Shown: positions 43,906-56,451, counted from the first letter of the stretch. The stretch is DNA of 64,000 bases from Tolypeutes matacus (GCA_026826555.1 JAKSZT010054457.1:5083467-5147466); one strand, 5' to 3'. Notes: generated from the letters alone by a model not told the origin. Translations and numbers: made by a program.

Positions 43906-45355
43906 TTTAAAAAAAAACAATGGAATAAGAATCAAGAGTCATCTCTAGGCTTCACTTCATATTCCCATATGAATAAAATATTTTCTCTGCTTGTACATTA
44001 TAGAACATTATTAGTACCTAATAAAATGTTATAAAGTTAAAGCATTTTATTTATTGTAAATGTTTATATATATGCATTTTCATGTACATGAACTAGTTTG
44101 CTGCAGGCATCCACTCACTTCAGAGTTGTGGGTAAGTCAGGAAATTGAGTTGATTAAATAACAGGAAAGAAAAGAAAAAGAAAGTTAATATTTGGATTCT
44201 AAGCTATAAGTAATGATTTGGAGAAAAAAAATTCCAAGCTTCTTTTAGAGAGAAAAAATCTGTAAATTCCTTGAGACCTAGTCTGGGCTACTAGTTCATA
44301 GATTTTTTTTTCCCATTTTATAGTTATGATATCACCTCCTTTGAGGATTGTTAGCTCATGAGGCTTACTATGCTAGTATGAAAAGGGTATTTTGTAGAGA
44401 AATTTGAAACCCAGACCTTCCCTGTGATAGAGGGGTTAAGTGTGTCTTGATCTTCTTCGATCAAGGTCCCAGATGAGAAACTATGCTGCTTAAATTTAGA
44501 GATGTGGTTTTCAAAGTGTGATCGCTGTACCTACAGCATTTCCAGAACAGAATATCTTGCATTCTTAATGAAGAAGGGCATAACTATCAGCTGTAATATG
44601 TTTGCGGAGTTTGCCAAAAGTGGTTGTTTCAATAGGAAAAAGTCATCTCTAGGTGAGGTTTGTAACATTTAATGCCTGGGATAGGATTATAGGAATCACA
44701 ATAAGATTTCAGGGATTATGCAATTAGCAAGAATCATAACAAGGCCTGGTCAGCATAAAAGATGACAAGATATGATAAAAGGCCACAATTTACACTAAGC
44801 ATAGATTTTAGCAACAGGAGCAAAGAGAATATTTAGAGATAAGGCAAATGTTGTATCAATGGTCAGCAATTCAGGGAGCTGCCCTGACCAGTGGTCTCTG
44901 CAAAAAATGAAATACCACAGAGACATGTAATTCCATGTACTAACTACCATTCTGAAATATTATAAGTTATTCCCCTCCTGCTTATACCCATATTACATGA
45001 AGGAGGAAGAGACAGAATTCTGAAAGTCCAAGCTGTTTAACTACTGAAAATTAAATAATATAAAACAAAGTCTCGAATTATTAAACCATCTAAGTTTACA
45101 GAAATTTTGGAAATATTGTGGTCAAAAGAACAATCTGTTTCTTTATCTGCCTTCTTGCTCCCCTAGTCTTAGCATCAGGGACCACTTAAAATATATGTTG
45201 ATTCTCTATGACTGTGAAAGAATTTGACTCTTTTAAAATGAATTTAGCTGTTTGTCAATGCTGTATTTATCTGTCCAGAAAAATCAGTGAAGAGTAGAGT
45301 GGTTTTTTTAGTTTGGACCACAGGGATGATCAGTAAAACTCCATCAAAAAAGCCC
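43906..45355. other. Nothing recognised
   Basis: About 1.4 kb of apparently single-copy AT-rich sequence. No frame of note and no repeat family that I can name. Confidence 0.4.
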
Positions 45356-45653
45356 TGACATTGGTCAATGAAGATGGTAGCATAAGGTGCTCCAGAGTGC
45401 TGTTCTCCCAGAGAATCTTTGAGGAACTAGCAAACATTTGAAGAACCATGTTCCTCAATACTCTGGGAAACAATTAAAGTGTTGTAATAAATGGATGTGT
45501 GATGAATAAAGAAAGCAAAGCCTTAAAAAATAGAAAGAGAAGTTTGTGGAACACTTGCTGGCTCTTCCACCAACTCCTCCATGGTTTAGTGTGGAGCCAG
45601 CCTATGCTCCCATTGTGAGTCACCAACTCTGTTCTGGAAGGAACAGAATAACT
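45356..45653 (+). mobile_element. L1-D 5' leader
   Basis: GGTCAATGAAGATGGTAGCA then TGCTCCAGAGTGCTGTTCTC resembles the leaders of L1-H (23028) and L1-G (55345), marking the probable 5' start of L1-D. The leader is interrupted at 45654 by a retroposed fragment. Confidence 0.55.
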
Positions 45654-45886
45654 CTTTTTTTTTTTTTTTTACTGGATACATATAAATTTTTTTAATCAAA
45701 CAATATGTTACACAATATATTTGGTTCATAGTAATGCAATCATACAGTATTTTTGTTTGCTTGTTTTTTATTGTGGGTAAAAATCAAATTTTTCACAATA
45801 CAAACCAATATTTGTAAAATGATATATAGATATATGCATATATGTGCATTTGCTTACATAAATGTTATTTTTTTCATATATATTTT
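45654..45886 (-). mobile_element. Unidentified retroposed fragment with poly-A tail and TSD
   Basis: It begins with a T run on the plus strand (45655-45672), i.e. a poly-A tail on minus. It is flanked by a 12-bp duplication AACAGAATAACT at 45642-45653 and 45887-45898, the hallmark of L1-driven retroposition. The 215-bp body does not match the SINEs, family X or L1 tails in this window. It could be a 5'-truncated processed transcript. Confidence 0.65.
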
Positions 45887-48580
45887 AACAGAATAACTTT
45901 TATGTACATACAGGTGCACCTGTTTCTTGGTGCCAATCTACCAGGTGGCAACATGACAGACTAAATCAGGAAATTTATCTCAGGATTCCCTTCACAGAAA
46001 TTGGCCTGCAGTCAGCTAGCAGACACGTAAAGCAGTGTAAGAATGTATTAAGTCAAAGTGGCCTGGGTCAAAGAATTAACAGCTTTAAGTCATACCATAG
46101 AGCACTGAAAAGGAGGGATATATAATTCATAAGAAGTAGAGCAACATTCAAATTTGTGAACACGGGAATTTCTAAGGACATTTCTAAGACAAGCACAAGC
46201 CCAGGACAAGACACAAGCTCAGAAAAGATGTAGAGAACTCTGCACTTCACTCTTGCCTCTGGCTGCTCTTCTTGAAAAGAGGGTGGAACTCTGAAGGAGA
46301 GCACTAGCCAATGCAGAACCAATTTGCAAAGACTGTGAAAAGTAATTTTTTATGTGTTGGAATTTTGTTGTTGTTGTTGCTGTTAGCTCCTGGTCCTGAA
46401 AGTAATCTCAGTCATATCCTGAATTAGTTACAAATTATAGCAACAAGCAACTCATGGATTAAATCTCCAAATTAATATATTAAAATATTTTAAAGTACAA
46501 CAAAAGATTACAAGACAAAGAAACAGGAAATAATGGCCCATCCAAAGGGACAAGATAAATATTCAGAACCTGTCAATGAAGACCAAAGACAAAAAAGTTG
46601 TCAAAAATTTTAAGGAGATAAAGGAAAACATGGAAAAGAACTAAAGGATATCAGGAAAACAAGGAATAAACAATATGATTATCTCAATAGAGATAATGTT
46701 TGAAAAGGAATTAAACAGAAATATTTGATGTGAAGACAACAATAACTGAAATGAAAGTTACTAGATAGTTTCAAGTGCAGATTAGATCAGGCAAAAGAAA
46801 TAATCAGTGAAACTGAAGGCAAGACAATTTAAATGATTCAGGTTGAAGAGGAGAAATAAAAAAAGAATGAAAAAAGTGAACAGGTCCTATGAGACCTGTG
46901 GGACACCATCAAGCATATTGACATATGCTTTAAGTGAATCCCAGAAGGAGAAGAAAGGGAGAAAAGGGCAGAGGATTATTTAAAGAAATAAATAATTCAA
47001 AATTTAACCAAAAAAAAAAAAAAATGAATATGCACCTTCAAGAAGCTTAAAAAAACTACACAAAATTGGAAAGAGAGTCATGCACAGACACAATAGTGAA
47101 AGAATCAAATGCCAAGGACAAGTACAGACTTCTGAAAACTGCTAAGGATAAGCATCATTTTATGTACAAGGGAGTCCCAAAAAGATTAACTGTAGATTTC
47201 TCATCAGAAACTATGAAGGTAAGAAGGTAGTGGGATGAAATATTAAAAGTGAGAAAGAAAACAATTATCAACTAAGAATTTTATATCCAGTGAAATTGCC
47301 TTTCAAAAGTGAGAGAGATTAAGACATGCCCAGTAAACAAAACCTGAGGCAGCTTGTCACCATTAACCTTTTCCTACAAGTAATTCTAAATGGAGTTCCT
47401 CAGACTGAAAGGAAAGAACAATAGACTGTGGATAGAAGTGTCACAAAGAAATGATAACCTCTGGCATCGGTAACCATATAGGTAATTATAAATTCCAGTA
47501 TTATTATTTTTTATTTTTAGTATGTTACACCATACTTTACTTTTTACAGGTTCTAAAGTGCAAATGTGTAAAAAGGAAGGATAAATCTATGATTTTAGAC
47601 ACACAATGTATAAATTTATAATTTGTAACAAATTCACACAAAAGGTAGGGTGAAGGTAGGGTATAGAAATTGTGTGTATGCTATTGAAGTTATATTAGTA
47701 CCAAATCAATGTGAATGTTATAGATTTAGGATCACCATAATAACCACAAAGAAAACATCTTAGAAATATATACAGAATTACATGAGAAGGGACTCATAAT
47801 GGTACACTACAAAAACTCAAATAAATATGAAAGTAGGTATTAACAGAAGAATTGAAGTTCAAAAAAATGTATAAGACTTACAAAGACCAAATAGCAAAAT
47901 GGCAGTAAAAGATCCTGCATTATCAGTAGTTACTTTAAATGTAAATGGATTAAACCCTTCAGTCAAAACACAGAGATTGGCAAAATGGATTTAAAAAGCA
48001 TGACCCAACTGTATGATGTGTACAGACTCAAATTCAATGACACAGTAGGGAGCAACTGAAAGGATGGGAAAAAAGCTTACCATGTAAATAGTAACCAAAA
48101 GATAACTGGGTAGCTATATCAATATCAGATAAAATAGTCCTTATGTCAAAAACTGTCAAAAAGGATAAAGAAGGACAGTATATAGTGCCAAAGGAGTCAA
48201 TTTAACAATAAGTCTTAAAGAATATAAATATATATGCACCTACTAGCAGAGGCCCAAAATATATGAAGCAAATATTGACAAGCTTGAAGGGAGAAATAGA
48301 TGGTTCTTCCTCAATAATAGGAGACTTCAATACATCACTTTCAAGACTGACACTAGAAGAAATAGAAGAACTCAACAAACTAATTACAAATAAAGAGATT
48401 GAAACAATCATCAAAATCCTCCCAAAGATGAAAATCCCAGAACCAGATGGCCTCATAGGTGAATTTTACCAATCATTCAAAGATGACCTATTACCAGTCT
48501 TGCTCAAGCTCTTCCAAAAAATTGAACAGGAAAGACACTATCAACCTCATTCTATGTAGCCAAGATAACCCTAAAAGCAA
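45887..48580 (+). mobile_element. L1-D 5' UTR, ORF1 remnant, inter-ORF region, endonuclease part
   Basis: ORF1-like nucleotide words appear at ~46910-47330 (CATATTGACATATGCTTTAA, AGTCCCAAAAAGATTAACTG, AGAATTTTATATCCAGTGAA). They are followed by a long inter-ORF region like that of old L1M elements. ORF2 endonuclease begins ~47900. At ~48318 GDFNTS is followed within ~30 bp by EEIEELNKLITNKEIETI, which normally lies much further downstream. A large internal deletion therefore removed the rest of the endonuclease and the linker. Most frames are closed. Confidence 0.65.
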
Positions 48581-48581
48581 A

Positions 48582-49300
48582 CTTTGATTTTTGGTCTGTT
48601 CATGTGCAGGTTGAGCCCTGTATCTCAGCAGAGTTGAAACATCTATTCTCCAGTTCATTGGATTCATCCAGGACAACTAACAAGGAGATGATGGGGGACA
48701 ACACCCATCCCAAGGAACAGAGAGGGTCTGAAACTGCAAGCAAGACATTTCCATCCACCTGCCCCATGGGATCTAAGTCCCTTCTCAATTAGAAACAGAA
48801 TGGACATCACCATCCCAAAATCTTCAGAATTGGGAAATGAACAATGGACTAAAGTAGACTTATTATTCTATTATAGACTTATTATTATTCTAGCAATGGA
48901 AGAACTTGTATCATTGATATAAAGACAGTGGCCACCACAAGTTCTGAAGGAATGGAGAGGGAAGAACAGGTATAATCTGGGGACATTTTCAGGAGATGGG
49001 AATTGTCCTGCATGACATTGAAATGACAGATACAGGCCATTATACATTTTGTCAAAACCTATAAAATTGTGTGGAGCAGAGTGTAAGCTATAATGTAAAC
49101 TATTTTCTATGGGTAGTAGCAATGCTTCAATATGTGTTCATCAATTGTAACAAATGTGCCACCCAATGCATGATGTTGTTAATGTGGGAAATTGTGGGGG
49201 GGGGGGGAGGGGAGTGGGGCATATAGGAATCCCCTATATTTTTTATGTACATGTATGTAATATAAAGCCTCTTTAAAAATTAAAAAAATTATTAAAAAAC
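48582..49300 (+). mobile_element. Family X retroposon, copy Xv (5'-truncated), inserted in L1-D
   Basis: Sense plus. GGTCTGTTCATGTGCAGGTT, TTGAGCCCTGTATCTCAGCA, AACAAGGAGATGATGGGGGA, GACAGTGGCCACCACAAGTT, TCATCAATTGTAACAAATGT and TATAAAGCCTCTTTAAAAAT follow the family order, with an A-rich end. L1-D ORF2 is split: CCAAGATAACCCTAAAAGCA lies on the left and AACAGATAAAGATATTGTGA on the right. It is the shortest copy, so the most 5'-truncated. Confidence 0.75.
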
Positions 49301-49567
49301 AGATAAAGATATTGTGAAATAAGAAAATTACAGACCAACATCTCTAATGAATATTGATGCAAAAACCATCAACAACATATTTGCAAACTGTACCCAAAAT
49401 CACACCACCATCAAGGGGGTTTTATCCCAGGTATACAAGGGTTTTTCAACAAAAAAAAGTCAATATTCAATTATTTTTAAAATCCACATTAATAAATTGA
49501 AGAAGAAAAATCACATGATCCTTTTGACTGATGCAGAAATGGTGTTTGACAAAATAAAGAATCCTTT
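49301..49567 (+). mobile_element. L1-D ORF2, RT N-terminal part
   Basis: AAAATTACAGACCAACATCT, GGGGTTTTATCCCAGGTATA and AAAATCACATGATCCTTTTG match RT fingers/palm sequence of L1-A (38220-38450). It is cut at 49567 by a reversed SINE. Confidence 0.75.
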
Positions 49568-49754
49568 TTTTTTTTTTTTTTTAAAGATTTTATTAATTTA
49601 TTCATTTATCCTCCCCTTGCTGCTTGTGCTCGCTGGGTCAGCTAACCATGCCATGCGGGCGGGCTTGCCTTCACCAGGAGGCCCCGGGAACTGAACCTGG
49701 GGCCTCCCATATGGTAAATGGGAGCCCTACTGATTGAGCCACAGCCGCTTCCCC
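49568..49754 (-). mobile_element. Young tRNA-derived SINE, reverse, inside L1-D
   Basis: On the minus strand it reads GGGAAGCGGCTGTGGCTCAA (box A region) then a box B AGGTTCAGTTCCC, GGGGCCTCCTGGTGAAGGCA, and an AATAAATTAATAAAATCTTT plus poly-A end. It is flanked by the 10-bp target duplication AGAATCCTTT (49558-49567 and 49755-49764). It is almost the same as the copy at 56690-56877. The apparent frames in it are not genes. Confidence 0.9.
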
Positions 49755-52690
49755 AGAATCCTTTCTTGATCAAAACACTTTAAAAGATAGTAACAGAAGG
49801 AATCGTTCTCAACATCGTAAGTTTATATATGAAATACCTACAGCTAACATTGTTCTTAACTGTAAAAGACTAAAAGATTTCCCACTGAGATCAGGAACAA
49901 GACAAGGATGCCCACTGTCACCACTGTTATTCAATATTGTGCTAAAAGTTCTAGCCAGGGAAATTAGGCTAGATAAAGAAATAAAAGACACCTAAATAGG
50001 AAAAGAAGAGGTAAAACTTTGCTATTCACTGATTATATGATTCTGTATCTATAAAATTCTGAAAAAATCTACAACAAAGCTACTAGAACTAATAGACAAG
50101 TTCAGCAAAGTGGCAGGATACAAGATTAATATGCAAAATTCAATAGCATTACAATAGTATACACCATACGCTTCTGATGAGAAATCTTAGAAGGAAATCA
50201 GAAAATCACATTTATAATAGTGACTAAAAGATTCAAATATTTAGGAATAAACTTAAACAAGGACATAAAAAACCTGTAATCAGAAAATTACAAAACATTG
50301 CTAAAAGAAACTAAAGAAGACTTAAATAAATGGATGGACATTCCATGTTTATGGTCTGGAAGACTAAATATTAAGATGTCAATTCTACCCAAAATGATTT
50401 ACAGATTCAATGCAATCCCAATAAAAATCCAACAGCTTTTTTTTTTTTTTTTTTTTTTTCAGAAATGGAAAAACCAATTATCAAACTTATTTGGAAGAAT
50501 AAGGAACCCTGAATAGTCAGAAATGTCTTTGAAAAAAGAATGATACTGGAGGACTCTCACTTCCTGACTTTAAAACATATTACTTAGCTACAGCGGTAAA
50601 AACAGCATCTTACAGGTATAAAGATAGACAGATTGACCAATGGAACCAAATTCAGAACTCAGAAATAGATCTTCACATCTATAGTCAACTGATTTTTTAC
50701 AAGGCTGTCAAGCCTAACCAGTTTCTTCAACAAATGTGCTGGGAGTTCTAGATATCCATATCTAAAGGAAAGAAAAAGGACCTCTATCTCACACCTTATA
50801 CAAAACTGCAACCATAAAATTTCTAGAAGTATCTGTAGGAAAATATCTTCAAGATCTTGTAGCATGAGCAACAACAACAAAAAAGTAGACAAATAAGACC
50901 TCCTCAAAATGAAACACTTTTGTTCTTCCAAAGACTTTGTCAAGAAGGTAAAAAGGCAGCCTACACAATGGGAGAAAATATTTGGAAACCACATATCCAA
51001 TAAGGGTTTGTTTTCCATGTTATATAAAGACATCATACAACTCAGTGATTAAAAAAAAACAAACAAGCAACCCAGTTAAAAACTGGGCAAATGATTTGAA
51101 CAGATATTTCTCCAGAGAAGAAATATGAATGGCTAAAAAGCACAAGAAAAACTGGTTAACATCACTAACTATTAGGGAAATGTGGGTCAAAACTACAGTG
51201 AGATACTATTTCACACCTTATAGAATGGTCATTATTTAAAAATTAAAAAAAAAAGCAAAAACATAAAACTGTTATTGCTGGAAATGATGTGGAGAAACAG
51301 GAGCACTCATTCACTGTTGATGGGAATGTAGAACAGTGCAACCCCTGTGAAAGACAGTTTGGCATTACCTCAAGAAGCTGAATATAGAACTGCCATATGA
51401 TCCAACAATCCTGTTACTAAGAATATATATTCAGAAGAACTGAAAACAAGGATGCAAACTGACATTTGTCCACCAATGTTCACAGCAGCTATTGCTAAAA
51501 TATGGAACCAGTCCAAGTATCTATCAACCCAATGAATGGATAAACAATATATAGTATATACACACAATGGAATACTATTCAGCTGTAAGAAGAAATGAAA
51601 TCAGGATGCATATGATAACATAGATGAACCTAGAGGATATTATGTTGAGTGAAATAAGCCACATACCAATGGACAAATTTTGTATGGTTTCACTGATATG
51701 AACTAAATACAATGAGAGAACTCTTGGTGGTAAACTCTAGAGCACTGGTTACTTGGAACTAGAATGTGGATTGAGAATGGGAGCTGATTCTTAATGTATA
51801 TAGCATTAATAATAAAGTTAATTGTAAATGTGTGGAAATGAATAGAGTTGAGAGTAACACATTATAGTGAGTATAACAAACACTACTGATTTATAAATGT
51901 GATTGTAGCTGTGTGATTTATATCTGTGGATGTAAATGTCAATTGAAAGGAAACTAGAGGATAATCCAGGGAATGTGACATAGTGACTTCAGTGGTGGAT
52001 GAAGATTATGGTTAATAAAATATAATTATATTATATTAATATAAGAATGCTCTTCTTTTATAAAGTACTAAGATACATGGAAAATTGTAACTAATATAAC
52101 TTTGGGATGATAGTTAACAGTAATATTGTAATGTTTTGCAGCAATTGCAAGAAGATATTATTTCAATACTAAGGAACAAAAATAGGTCCTATTAGGGGGT
52201 ATGGAATTTTTCCTTTTGGATTAAGGAAATATTCTAGAATTGACTGAGGTGATGATAACACAACTCTGTGGTGAAAATGAGAGCCAGTGAGTGTGCACTT
52301 CTAATGGATTGGACAAAGTATGGGATGTATAACACAGGAAATCCAGTGGTGGATGATGGACTGTGGTTAATAAGACAAATATGAGAATGCTTTCTCCTGA
52401 ATGATAACAAATATATAATACTAGTATAGGGTGTTAATAATTGGGTAACTTGGGGTAAAATACACCAAATGTATGATGTGGGCTAAGGTTAGTAGTAATA
52501 TTTTGACAATGCTCTTTCATAGTTTGTAACAAATGTTCCACAACAATGCAAGGTGCTGGTGGTAGGGATATGTATGGGAGCCTTGTATGATGATATGCAT
52601 GTTTGGTTTGTAAATCCATAAATTTTACTATATACTTATTGTTTACGAATGTTCATGTATGAATGATATACTTCAATAAAATTTTATTTA
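49755..52690 (+). mobile_element. L1-D ORF2 remainder and 3' UTR
   Basis: The RT continues (ACAAGACAAGGATGCCCACT at ~49900). The catalytic box, FADD in L1-A, reads FTDY at 50035-50046. The C-terminal region follows to ~51600 with stops and frameshifts. It then has an unusually long 3' UTR (~1 kb) ending GTTCATGTATGAATGATATA and CTTCAATAAAATTTTATTT at ~52690. A 20-odd T run sits at 50438-50459 within ORF2. Confidence 0.75.
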
Positions 52691-53546
52691 AAAAAGAACT
52701 AAAAGGCATCCAACTTGGAAAAGAAGAAGTAAAACTTTCCCTATTTGCAGATGTCATGATCCTAAATACAGAAAATCCTGAAAAATCCTTACCAAAGCTC
52801 CTAGTTCTAATGAATGAATTCAGCAAATTGGCAGGGTACAAATCAACACCCCAAAATCAGTAGTGTTTCTAAACACTAATATTAAACAATCAGAAGAAAA
52901 AATCTATTAAAAATTCCATTTAAAATAGCAATTAAAAGAATCAAATATCTAGGAATAAATCCAACAAAGATGGGAATTACTTTTATACAGAAAACTACAA
53001 AATATTGCTAAAAATCAAAGAAGACCTGACTAAATGGAAGAACATTCTGTCTTCATGGATGGAAGACTAAAAATTGTTAAGAGTGTCAATTCTATCCAAA
53101 GTGATTTACAGATACAATGCAATTCCAATCTAAATTCCAGCAGCCTTTTGTACAGAAATGAAAAAGTCAATCATCAAATTTATATGAAAGGGCAAACGGC
53201 TCAAATAGCCAAAACCATCTTCAAAATGAATGAAGTTGGAGAACTCACAATTCCCAATCTTAAAACTTATTACAAATTTCAGTAATCAAAATTGCATGTT
53301 ACTGGTTGAAGGACAGACCTATGAACAAATGTAACTGAACAGAGAGTTCAGAAATAAACCCTTAAATCTATGACCAATTGATTTTTTACAAGGGTGATAA
53401 AGTTCACTCAATTGGGAAAGAATAGTTTCTTCCACAAATGGTGCTGGGAAAACTGGATACCCATGTGTCAAAGAATGAAGGTGGACCTCTATGTTATATA
53501 CAACAATTAACTTAAAATAGATCAAAGATCTGAATATAAGAATCAA
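52691..53546 (+). mobile_element. L1-E: truncated L1 ORF2 fragment
   Basis: It begins within RT (GGCATCCAACTTGGAAAAGA) and runs through ORF2 C-terminal sequence (ATTTACAGATACAATGCAAT, GTGCTGGGAAAACTGGATAC) to ~53546. Both ends of the element are missing. The RT box reads FADV at 52744-52755 instead of FADD. Small frames at 52663-52863 and 53034-53285 are pieces of it. Confidence 0.75.
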
Positions 53547-53689
53547 CTACTACTGTTTAGAACTTTTCATTGGCAACCCCTTATTCTTGGTACAAAATTT
53601 AAAATTTCAGGTGAATACATATTCTTCCCCTTTTTCCCTCCCATATCTCACTGCGTGCTACTTTTCCTCTTTTTCTACAAGCTCTTTAC
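53547..53689. other. Nothing recognised
   Basis: Short unassigned stretch between the L1-E fragment and an L2-like segment. Confidence 0.4.
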
Positions 53690-53960
53690 CTTTCAGTCTC
53701 ACAACTTTCTTACAGTTCTCCTTCAACCTCATGGACTTCACATATGCTGCCAGTTCTCTCTAGAATGCTTATCTCTCTCTCTCTGCTACCCTTTTCTGCA
53801 CTATTTCTATTCACCTATTATATTTTCTTAGATCCCCTGTTATATGTGCTCTTGGAAAGACTTCTACCTCAAAGAACTTAGAAGGATTGTGATTAATTCT
53901 CATCCACTAGACTGGATCTCCACAAAGGAGAAAGATAGTATATCATAGAAGATAAGTACA
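53690..53960 (-). mobile_element. Possible L2 fragment
   Basis: TGGACTTCACATATGCTGCC, CTCTCTAGAATGCTTATCTC and the following pyrimidine-rich text weakly resemble the antisense L2 3' end ('TTTGCACATGCTGTTCC...CTGGAATGCTCTT'). Highly diverged, so low confidence. Confidence 0.35.
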
Positions 53961-54190
53961 GTAGTCTTAAACCATATTATTTGCAATTGAGCCCCATCTC
54001 CACAATTTTTCTGTTTTTCAGTCTCATCTGTAAAATGAGGATAATGTTACCTATCACATAGTGCTATCGTAAAGATTAAATGACTTACTACGGTACATTT
54101 CTTAGATTACTGCCTAGTATATGGTAAGTACTAAATAGGTACTATGTTTTATTATTATCATTTTATTATTAAGAAAGACAGACTATATCT
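53961..54190 (-). mobile_element. MIR SINE, reverse
   Basis: CAGTCTCATCTGTAAAATGA, GGATAATGTTACCTATCACA, AAGATTAAATGACTTACTAC and GTATATGGTAAGTACTAAAT follow the antisense MIR order closely ('TCATCTGTAAAATGG...AGGATTAAATGAG...GCACATAGTAAGTGCTCAAT'). Confidence 0.75.
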
Positions 54191-55340
54191 TTTGTATTCA
54201 TTAGTATCTAACATAGTTTCCTGCTCAAAAAAGGTGTTTTGTGTATTTTTAAGTTATTAAATAAAAATATGATAAACCAGGCATGATGCAGTCATTTATT
54301 GTTTAACTCTGAGATAATAAAAAACCATGGTGTTTGGAAGGAAAAACTCATAAATAACAATAACAACCCCCTGGATACAGATTCTCCTAGCACTCTGTGC
54401 TCTGAAAGGAATCACAGTCTTTCTGAAATGATGTCTTAACTGAGGAGGAGAAGAACATCTACCTCTCAGATTATTATGAGAGTAAGTGAAAATTGTATGT
54501 GAAATCACTTTGTAAAAGGCAGAATGTTATGTAATAGTAACTCTCCATCCTTTTCTTCTCTTACATCCTTATTTTCATCATCATCACTCATAATTTGCTA
54601 CCATTAAGCTTACTTAAGACAAAATCAGTTATACATCTAGGGTGGAAAAATTGTCTGAGTAAGTATGAGTATATTCCTATGCTCTGAGTTGGAATGAAGA
54701 AATAATATTTAGATTAATCACAACACTGTAAACCACATTCATTCACTTGCTGCATGCCATATTTTGTCTAGCATTGATTAATGACTGAATATATGCTAAT
54801 AGTGGGTGTCAAGATCATCATGAAAACATTATGGTTGTGACTGAACTATAATGGAATTAGCAAACATTGGCAATCAACATAAAAAAGGAGATTATTTTAA
54901 TGATAAATGAAAAAAAATCCACAGTTAAATAAAAGTCAAAGGATATTTAAAAGAAATAACTTTTCAAGATCACTTATAAGCAAAGCTCTTTACAAAAGTC
55001 TGTAAAAGGTCAACATAGTCTTTATAAAGAAGAAACTCTGGCCACATAAGTTTAAAGTGCAATATGATGAAGATCAGCATGACATTTTCAAAGGAAACCA
55101 GAGTACTGTAGTTTATTATTGGCTAGGGTGGCAGATGGGCTGCAGACTGAGGAATGGGTAATTTTGCTTGTACAATGTCAACTACAAGTCAAGTTGTGGT
55201 CCTATAATATTGTTCCTCGATGAGTCATTTTTGAAGCTTTCACAACTGTTCTGATTTGCAAGGGGAGTACTTCAGTCAAATTCCCAGATGATGAAGATTT
55301 ATGAATGATCATGCATCCCAGAGAGAAAATTATTAAAACT
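54191..55340. other. Nothing recognised
   Basis: Mostly unassigned AT-rich sequence. GAAATCACTTTGTAAAAGGC at ~54500 faintly recalls a second MIR-type tail. No coding frame of note. Confidence 0.4.
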
Positions 55341-56440
55341 ATGTATCAGTGGAAGTAAGGATCAAGATGGCTGAATGATAAATTTCAGGGCTCCCTGCCC
55401 CGACAGAAACTTTGAACAACCAGTAAGACCTAGCAGAAACATCATTCTCAAAAATCCAGTAAACAGTTAAAGGACTGCAGTATGAGGATGAATGATCAAT
55501 CAAGAAAAAGCCACTGAAAAGCCATTTCCAGAATATCTGAAAATCCTCCCTTACCTCTCACTGGCTTGGTGCAGAACTGGCCCGCAGTGTATGGATACCT
55601 GGTCTTAATCCTGGAAGGGATAGATTAACCCTTATGCATATACTGGGAGAATGTATGTCTGGCCCAATCTGTTTGAAGGTGGCTGGAGGGATTTGCTGTC
55701 CTAGAACTTGCCCTGTGTATAGAAGGCAGCTCACAGAACTCTCCTATAGAATGCTATGAAAGAGCTGTGAATTTGTGCTGCCTGAGGCAAGGGTTTGCTG
55801 GCTATAGGACATAGAGTGCAATGCCCAGGACCATGAGGAAACTGTTTCTTAAGGAAGAGGGGACATTTGTATCTGTGACATTGTATGCATGCTTAAAACA
55901 AAACACTTCAGCAAAACAGATCAGGGACTCCTTTGCTTTGGCCAGAGTTATTCTCTAAGCTCTTTGTATGGATAAACTTTAAAGGAGAGCACTTGTATAG
56001 CTCAATCTGTAAAGACTGGGAAAAGTGTTTTCTTTCTTTTTTTTTTTTTCTTTCTTTCTTATTTTGTTAGATACTGGCATTCAAATAAAGCTCTATCATA
56101 ATGCTAGCAGGATATAAATTTAAGGAACAGATGCTTCACAGTCTAAATAACAGTGATAACACATTAAAATATCAAATGTTTAGCTTTCAACAAAAGGTTA
56201 CAAAACACAAAGAAATAGGAAGTGATGGTACAAGTAAATGAGAAGATTAAAGCATTAAAATTTATTGATGAGAAGTACCAGACCTGGGGCACACCATACA
56301 AAGACAAGATAAACAAGATAAACTCAAATAAACCTGTGTTGCATCATATATATTCAAACTCTCCAATGCCAAAGAAAAGAGACAATTCTGAAAGCTGTGA
56401 GAGAGAAACAACAGTTCATGTGCAAGGTAGACTTAATAAG
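55341..56440 (+). mobile_element. L1-G: old L1, leader, 5' UTR and ORF1 part
   Basis: It starts near AGGATCAAGATGGCTGAATG then CAGGGCTCCCTGCCC, an L1 leader like those of L1-D and L1-H. GGAGAGCACTTGTATAGCTC and GGTTACAAAACACAAAGAAA are shared with L1-D (46290-46530). ORF1-type sequence follows (AACTCTCCAATGCCAAAGAA). It is split here by a SINE nest. The 103-codon frame at 56222-56533 runs from L1 into the SINE and is not a gene. Confidence 0.6.
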
Positions 56441-56451
56441 AATAAGTGCCA

